NCBI GenBank assembly: GCA_035235625.1
Contig: CP141143.1
Span: 30,328,592 to 30,392,591 of the forward strand
Source of the DNA: Saururus chinensis
Taxonomy: Eukaryota > Streptophyta > Magnoliopsida > Piperales > Saururaceae
DNA: 64,000 nucleotides
Direction: 5' to 3'
Positions 57,540-64,000 of the stretch are shown one piece after another (position 1 is the first letter of the stretch; each line of letters starts with the position of its first letter). The notes below the pieces were generated by a model that was given only the letters and a program-made list of their open reading frames with translations, had not been told where the DNA came from and did no database searches. Position numbers and translations under genes: made by a program.

Positions 57540-60500
57540 AATCCATCACATTGGTAAATATTTAAATTATGGATTATTTTCAAGACCCATTCTATTGGCA
57601 TGTTCAATTAAGGTCTTTGGAGGTAATCCTTTTATTACTGAATCTGCAATCATAAGGGTAATACTAATTTGCTCTATAAACACTCTTTGTTTCTGCACTT
57701 CTTCTTTAACAACAAGAAATTTTAATTCCATGTGATTTGCTCCTTTAGAGTACTTGTCTTTTTTTGAGAAGATAAATGGTGTGGAATTATCACAATAAAT
57801 TTTCAGTGGTCTATGAATGGTGTCAACAATTCCAAGCCCTAAAATAAAATTCTACAACCATAAAGCATGAAGTGTAGTTTCATATCCTGCCACAAATTCA
57901 ACCTCCATAGCAGATGAAGCCATAATAGATTCCTTTTTACTTTTCCATGATATGGCTCCTCTAGCAAGCATGAATAAATAGCCAAATATGGACTTTCAAT
58001 CATCGACACATCCAGTAAAATCAAAATCTGAGTAGTTAATGACTTCAAGATTTTCAGACCTTCTATATATAAGCATATGATCTTTTGTTTCTTGCAAGTA
58101 TCTCATGACTTTCTTTGCAACTTTTCAACGATCAAATCCTAGATCCTTTTAGTATCTTCCTAGCATATCAGTAGCAAAACTGATATCTGGCCTTGTACAG
58201 GTTTGTGCATATATTAAACTTCCAACTGCAGACAAATAAGGAATGCCCTCCATCCTTTTTTGTTCCCATTCATTCTTTGGATACTACATAAGTTTCAATT
58301 TATCCCCTTTTTAAATGGGAACTAGGCTTGATGAGCACTTATTTATTCTAAATATCTCTAAAATTTTTCTATATAGACATTTTGAGACAAACCCAACAAT
58401 CCACATAAACGATCCCAAAATATTTCTATTCCATTCACGTATTTTGCCTCACCCATTTATTTCATTTCAAAATGTTCAAAGAGAAAGTCCTTGGTTTTAT
58501 ACAATAATCCAAGTTCATTGCTTCCAATTAATATATCATCAATGTACAAAATCAAAAATATGAACTTACTTCTACTGATAAATACACCGATCAACTATGT
58601 TTTCTTTAAATCCAAAGGAAGTAATTATATCATTAAACTTAAGGTACAATTGTCGGGAAGCTTACTCAAGCCCATAAATTGATTTCTTAAGTTTGCAAGC
58701 TAAATGCTCTTTTCCTTCAATGGAGAATCCTTCAAGTTGGTCCATATAGACTTCTTCATCTAAACTTTATTCAAGAAAGCTATTTTCACATCCATTTGAT
58801 GGAACTCTAAATCATAATGAGCAACCAATGTTAAAATAATTCTGAGTGAGTTATTTTTGGAAATTGGAGAAAAAGTTTCTTTATAATCAAAACCTTTTTT
58901 TTTTGAGTAAATCCTTTGGCCACTAGTCTAGTTTTATATTGTTCTATATTACCCTTTGAGTTACATTTGGTTTTAAAGATCCATTTGCAACCCACTTTCT
59001 TGCATCCTTTGGGCAATTCAACAAGTTCCCATACTTCATTTTGGGTCATTGAGTTCAACTCATTATTCATGGTTTCAATCCATTTTTTCAGAATTAATAA
59101 TTTCTATGGCTTATGAAAATGAAACCGGATCTTTAGATGTCACTATCATAATCAGATTCTTGTAGATAAACCATATAATCATTTGAAATAACTAGTCTTC
59201 TGATCCTTTCAGATCTTCTTATGGCTATTTGTGGTTCTTCTACTTTCATTGATGACAATCTCATTATGAAGTGGTAGAATATTATCTTGTGGTTCCATTT
59301 CATCACGTTGTTCAACTATTGAAGGACCAACAAGTTGTGGTTCATTAGTTTGTCGTTCTTGATTGATAGGACATACAACAATCATAGGAACAATAATTTA
59401 TTTAGAAGTTATGGGTAATGGGACATGCACCCTAACTTCTTTCATTACCACATTTTGAGTTGTGGGACTCCCACTGATTTCATCATTTTTCAAGAATCTT
59501 GCATTACCAGTCTCAACAATTCTTGTATTATGGTTAGGACAATAAAACCTATACCCTTTGGATTTTTTAGGGTAACCAATAAAGTAGCCACTGATTGTCC
59601 TTGAATCCGATTTATTTTCATGTGGATTATAAATTCTGACTTCTGTTGGATAACCCCAATCATGTAGGTGTCTTAAACTTGGTTTCCTTCTAGTCCACAA
59701 CTCAAAAGGAGTTTTTGGAACTGCCTTAGTAAGAACCCTGTTTAACAATTAAACATCAGTCTTAAGTGCATGCATTCGCATAGATGAGGGTAAAGTAGAA
59801 TTACTTACCATACTTCTAACCATATCCATAAGAGTACAATTCTGGCTTTCATCCACACCATTCTGCCTAGACGTTCTAGGCCTAGTGTATTGGGCACATA
59901 TGCCTTTGCTTTCAAGAAGTTTAGCAAATGGGCTTGAGTATTGCCTTGATTCATCATATCTCCCAAAGTATTCACCACCTCTATCAAACCTTATAATTTT
60001 CACCTTTCTATCTAATTGTCTTTCAACCTCAGTAATGTACACCTCAACAACATTCTCTGCTTGAGATTTATTATTTAACAAATAGACATAACCATAACGT
60101 GAAAAATTATCTATAAAGGTGATGAAATACTTTTCTCTACCAAAAGATGGAACATCAAAAGGCCCACAAATATTTGTATGGACAATCTCAAGAGGTACCT
60201 TACTCCTTGTGGCACCTTCTTTGTGTGCTTGGTTTGTTTTCCTTTAAGACAATCCACACAAACACCAAGATTAGTAAAATTAGGATTATGAAGAATCTCA
60301 TCTTTTACTAATCTTTCTATTCTTTCTCGAGAAATATGTCTCAATCTTCTATTCCACAAGTTTGAGAAATTTTCATTAAGAAAGCTACGTTTAGCACCAA
60401 CATAAGTATGCAAGGAAAGTTGTGAAGCAGAAAAATAATCATCAAGATTAAATTTATATAAGTCATCACATAAAATACCAGAACCAATACAAGAAGCATT

Positions 60501-61600
60501 CTTAAATAGGCTAAAACACTTATTCCCAAACTTAAAAGTGTATCTATTAACATCAAGTCTCGATAAAGAAACTAGATTTCTAGAAATTGAAGGAACATAA
60601 AGAGTTTCAAATAAATCTAAATGATGTCCACTATCTAGGAATAGCCGATAAGTCCCAATGGCTTCAATGGAAACTTTGTCCCGATTTCCCATGAATAGAA
60701 AGTTCTCCTTTAGGTTGTAAGGGATCCCGCAAGGTGTTGAAAATATGAATGCTACCCACCAAGTATTTGAAGAAATTTTTGTAAGGTTAGATTCAAAAAT
60801 ATAAATTGAATCAATACCTTTCTTTTGGAACCATTCTTTTCTTTTTTGGCAATCTTTCTAAAGGTGGCCAAATTTTATGCAAAAGTAGTATTTCATGCTC
60901 CTTTCCTTCTGATGATTGTTGTCTTTATGGGCAGCATTAATTGTTTTAGGAGCCTTCTCTTTAGAGCTTTTGAATTTTCTTTGCTTGCCTTTAATTTCTT
61001 GAGAAACTGTGTGGATTGAGTTTTTTCCAATACCTTAAGCCTTGACTCCTCTTGCACAAGCATATTGGCCAATTCATTTACATTTTATTTATCTTTTATG
61101 GTGTTGCAATTAATTTGAAATGGCCCATACCGAGGTGGTAAAGAATTTAAAAGAAACTGGACAAGAAAGAACTCATCCACTAACATCCTCAATTACTTAA
61201 GTTGTACTGCCAAATTTGTCATCTCAAGAACTTACTCATGCATACCACGAAAACTATCATACTTCATCATGGTTAGCTTAGCCATAAGAGTCCCTCAAGG
61301 AACTTATCTATAGATTTAAAAAGTTATTCAACCTATCCGAGAGATTCTTTAGCATTATCAGTCGGAGGGAGTGTAATTTTAATGTTGTTTGCAATTGTCA
61401 TTTTCATAAACATAAGGCTTAACTTGTTGGACCATTCTCATGTATTAAATAATGTCTTATCTTCAGTGCTGATGGTTGCAGTAAGTGCAACAAGTTTTTC
61501 AGTTCTAAGAGCTACATCAAGGTCCAAAACACCAAGGTTGAATTGGACTTGCTCTTTCTAGTCTCAAAAATTCAGGCCTTGGAGCATACGAATGGAGGAA
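57540..61600 (-). pseudogene. Ty1/copia element, gag to RNase H (copy 4)
   Basis: On the minus strand gag covers about 61600-60830: FLLNSLPPRYGPFQINCNTI, ELANMLVQEESRLKVLEKTQ and a zinc-knuckle remnant ending KFGHLRKIAKK. The protease is mostly lost, but VSIEAIGTYRLFLDSGHHLD and FETLYVPSISRNLVSLSRLD are intact near 60670-60545. Pre-integrase is at about 60330-60220. The integrase is at about 60080-59750 ([33 protein letters not shown]), with its C-terminal part at 59748-59400 (GYFIGYPKKSKGYRFYCPNH). Reverse transcriptase starts at 59070 (EVWELVELPKGCKKVGCKWI) and decays from 58830. RNase H lies at about 58060-57560 (GAISWKSKKESIMASSAMEV). It is less decayed than copies 1-3, but still broken by frameshifts and stops. 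Confidence 0.92.
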
Positions 61601-62716
61601 GCACGTGACTACAAAGAAATAGGAATCGATGCTACAATTAAGTAATAATGCTCAATATATTAGTGATATGAATATGACATAATTAAACACAAGAAAAATA
61701 CATACATAATGAACAACATAACTTTGATCTACCTTTGGGAATAATCTAATGTTATGCTATTCAACTATTTTGGTGTTCCCTATCACCTTGTATGAATAAT
61801 TAGCCAAGTGCACACTTTAAGTCGGTTTGCTACATTTGGGTTGGCATTCCAACCTAATGAAGAGCACTTTTAAATTATTCTTTCACAATTCAATAATTAA
61901 TAGAAAAGTGGCGCACCTTTGGGTCAACCATAATATCCTAGTAATCAAAGAATTAAAATTTGCTAAATTATTCTATTACTAACATAAGGGAAATTATGCT
62001 AAGATATCATATATAATATGCTTATTTTCTAAATACATTCTAGTTGGGCTACTTTGGTGACTACTCAATTGTATCTTAATATAGAAAGATAAGTCATTAG
62101 AATAATTTTGCATAACATCGTAAGTGAACATTTGCATGTGCATAAATAAACATTCAAAACATAAATTTTATTTATAATTATTTCATAATGTGTAAACAGA
62201 AGCAAAATAAACAGTAATAATAAATTAATTAAGCATATAAAATAACCCCTTTCATTTATTTATATATTTAGACGTGAGTATGTATAACCATTAGTCGCAA
62301 TCAATTGAACCAGACATACGGGCATGTAGGTCAAATTGTATTTCAGTGACACGTCCCTAGGATATCTGGTTGCACATTAGTTCTATAGTTGTCAAATTGT
62401 ATGTCAGCCCAATGATATTTCTGTAGTGGTCTCTATTAATTTGGTTCAGGTTCAGACCGGATAAAACCCATAAACCTATATGATGCAGGGACATTAGTCC
62501 AAGTATAACTTGAATAAACATTCAGGGTCAAAATTTATAATAATAAATAAATTATATAAACATATGAGGCCATTTCACATGCATATGAGGCCAATATATA
62601 AAAAAATAGAATTATGGCACGTTGACCCATTTTTATGGGTACATTAACCCATTTCACAAGCATATAAAACCATATAACATATCTGGACATTAACGCATAT
62701 GACATTTCACGTTGAC
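61601..62716. other. AT-rich DNA, no gene
   Basis: It may contain the upstream leader and LTR of copia copy 4. No LTR pair was recognised. Confidence 0.35.
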
Positions 62717-63093
62717 TGTAGATTTTTGTTGTAAACATCCTAAGAGTCTATCACTGGGGCCTACGTGCTAGTAGGATAGGTTTTAATTATGTTATTATGT
62801 AATAAGGGCATTTGGGTCAATAGGTTAATTAGGGTATTAGTAATTTTATTTTAATTAAGTTAATGGGCCTTAGACACTTGTTAGTGAGCCCATTAGGACT
62901 ATCTATTTAAGTGTAAGGGTTATGCCCTAAGTTGATTAGTAAATGAATTATTGTCTTGTCTTCTCTCCTTTTCTTTCTGCCTCTCCCTCCTGTATGGCGG
63001 CCATGCCGCTCGCTCTCCCCTTTCTAGGCCATCCTGTGCCGCCTCCTTCCCCTATGCCGGCTGCCATGCCATTGTGGACGCCGGTCCACAACA
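62717..63093 (+). repeat. Probable LTR of another retroelement, plus orientation
   Basis: It starts TGTAGATTTTTG and ends CCACAACA just before a primer binding site. A TATA-like CTATTTAAG lies near 62900 and a CT-rich stretch follows. No partner LTR is in the window, so the left boundary is provisional. Confidence 0.5.
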
Positions 63094-63094
63094 T

Positions 63095-63106
63095 TGGTAT
63101 CAAAGC
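63095..63106 (+). other. Retroelement primer binding site (initiator-Met tRNA type)
   Basis: TGGTATCAAAGC, one base from the common plant site TGGTATCAGAGC, lies two bases inside the LTR end ACA. Confidence 0.65.
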
Positions 63107-63499
63107 CCAACGTTCCATGGGGCTATGGGCGGAGATGCTTCTGATGACTCCTCTATCTTCACACGTGACTACCATCTTGGATATATGTACAAAGCTTTCA
63201 GCTTTGGTCAAGGAGCTTCAAACAGGTATGATAGCGTCCACACCAGCCAAGGTTCTATCTCGGGCTGAACCAACGCCTCCGCCATCAGTTGCATGGAAGA
63301 AGAAGATGTGCCGGCCCCCTCCCCCAATCACAAACCCACCCCCCCCCCCCCCCGACCCGGAAGAGAGAGAGGGAGGAGGAGGGGGCCAGATTCCGCAGAG
63401 AGCGCCGGAATCTGGCCCCTCTTTGCGGTCCCCCTCCCCGTGCCGGCCACCTCCCTGTTCCCCGCCAGACCCACCACCGGCAAGCTTTTTTTTTTTAAA
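63107..63499 (+). other. GC-rich segment after the primer site, with a poly-C run
   Basis: The internal sequence keeps a short open stretch (SSHVTTILDICTKLSALVKE near 63155-63215) but no identifiable gag domain. A run of about 17 C with one A lies near 63336-63354. The segment ends in T and A runs, where AT-rich hairpin repeats begin. Confidence 0.35.
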
Positions 63500-64000
63500 A
63501 AAAGTTAGGTTTTAGTGATGCTTCTAAAGGCATATATTTTATTTATTTTTAATATTATAACGTATTAGCGACACTTACGCAAGCGTCACTAAAGAACGTT
63601 TTTATTATTTTTTTTAAAAAAAGCGACGCTTAAATAATTGTATAAGCTTTTTATGCTTTTTTAAATATTTTTTCTACTAGCAATGCTTAATAAAGTGTCG
63701 CTAATATTAGCGACACTTATTATTATGCGTCACTAATAAGATATTTTTTATTTTTAAAAAATATATTTTACATTATCGACGCATAATTTAGCGTTGTTAA
63801 TAAGAAATTATTAGCGATGTTTATAATTATGTGCTGCTAATAAGCTATTTTTATTTTTTTTACAAATATTTGTTATATTAGTGATGCATAATTAAGTGTC
63901 GCTACTAACAAATTGTTAGCAACGCTTATAATTATGCGTCGCTAATAATTTAATATTATCGATGCTTTAAAATGTGTCACAAAAGTAAAATCATTAGCGA
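63500..64000. repeat. CACTA-type subterminal repeats (cut by the window end)
   Basis: The motif TTAGCGACGC and its complement GCGTCGCTAATAA, with one-base variants (GCGACACTT, GCGTCACTAA), occur at least a dozen times in alternating orientation, separated by T-rich spacers. Many pairs form hairpins, for example around TTATAATTATGCG. Dense GCGACGCT arrays of this kind lie just inside the ends of plant CACTA (En/Spm) transposons. The terminal CACTA end itself would be beyond 64000. Confidence 0.7.

Noticed and set aside
63289..63515. Pro/Arg-rich frames in the GC-rich block
   Set aside because: They come from the poly-C run and purine-rich DNA, with no conserved domain.

Overview
The window looks like nuclear DNA of a flowering plant. 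It holds two intact spliced genes of plant families (an RLF-type cytochrome b5 domain protein and a DUF247 protein), decayed PLS-class PPR genes, Ty1/copia retrotransposons at several stages of decay, Mutator-like (MULE) sequences, a Stowaway MITE and CACTA-like subterminal repeats. I see no tRNA, rRNA, CRISPR or prokaryotic operon signal. The species cannot be named from this sequence.

Layout. 1-2.3 kb is non-coding, LTR-like repeat DNA. 2.3-5.6 kb is a minus-strand MULE transposase relic. 6.2-7.1 kb has two GGT-triplet arrays split by a 296-bp insert. 8.3-16.3 kb is a decayed copia element (copy 1) with a 3.45-kb LTR-type element nested in its pol region. 17.4-24.9 kb holds two PPR pseudogenes, a stray PPR motif, a papain-type protease fragment between 293-bp direct repeats, and two hairpin-bearing tandem arrays. 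25.14-29.08 kb is a complete MULE-type transposon with long terminal inverted repeats and an exact 9-bp target duplication. It carries a MULE transposase C-terminal remnant followed by a multi-exon plant mobile domain (PMD, MAIN-like) gene, now broken. 31.6-40.7 kb is the RLF-like gene. Its third intron, 6.8 kb long, contains two copia copies of one family in tail-to-tail orientation. 41.9-45.8 kb holds LTR-type elements, one nested with a CATAA duplication. 46.3-50.9 kb is copia copy 3 (TNT1-94 type), split by a 1.43-kb LTR-like insert. 51.3-53.2 kb has a long-TIR foldback element, a purine-rich duplication and a Stowaway MITE. 53.8-55.3 kb is the DUF247 gene on the minus strand. 57.5-61.6 kb is copia copy 4 on the minus strand. 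62.7-64 kb has an LTR end with an initiator-Met primer site, then CACTA-like repeats running off the window.

The two intact genes have no evident functional link. Most of the rest records repeated insertion, nesting and decay. Five insertions can be argued from target-site duplications (9-bp TATATTTTA; 5-bp ATTTA, CATAA and AAAAA; a weak TGATG). Many in-frame stops in the transposon relics are TAG where the family normally has Gln, as expected from deamination of methylated cytosine.
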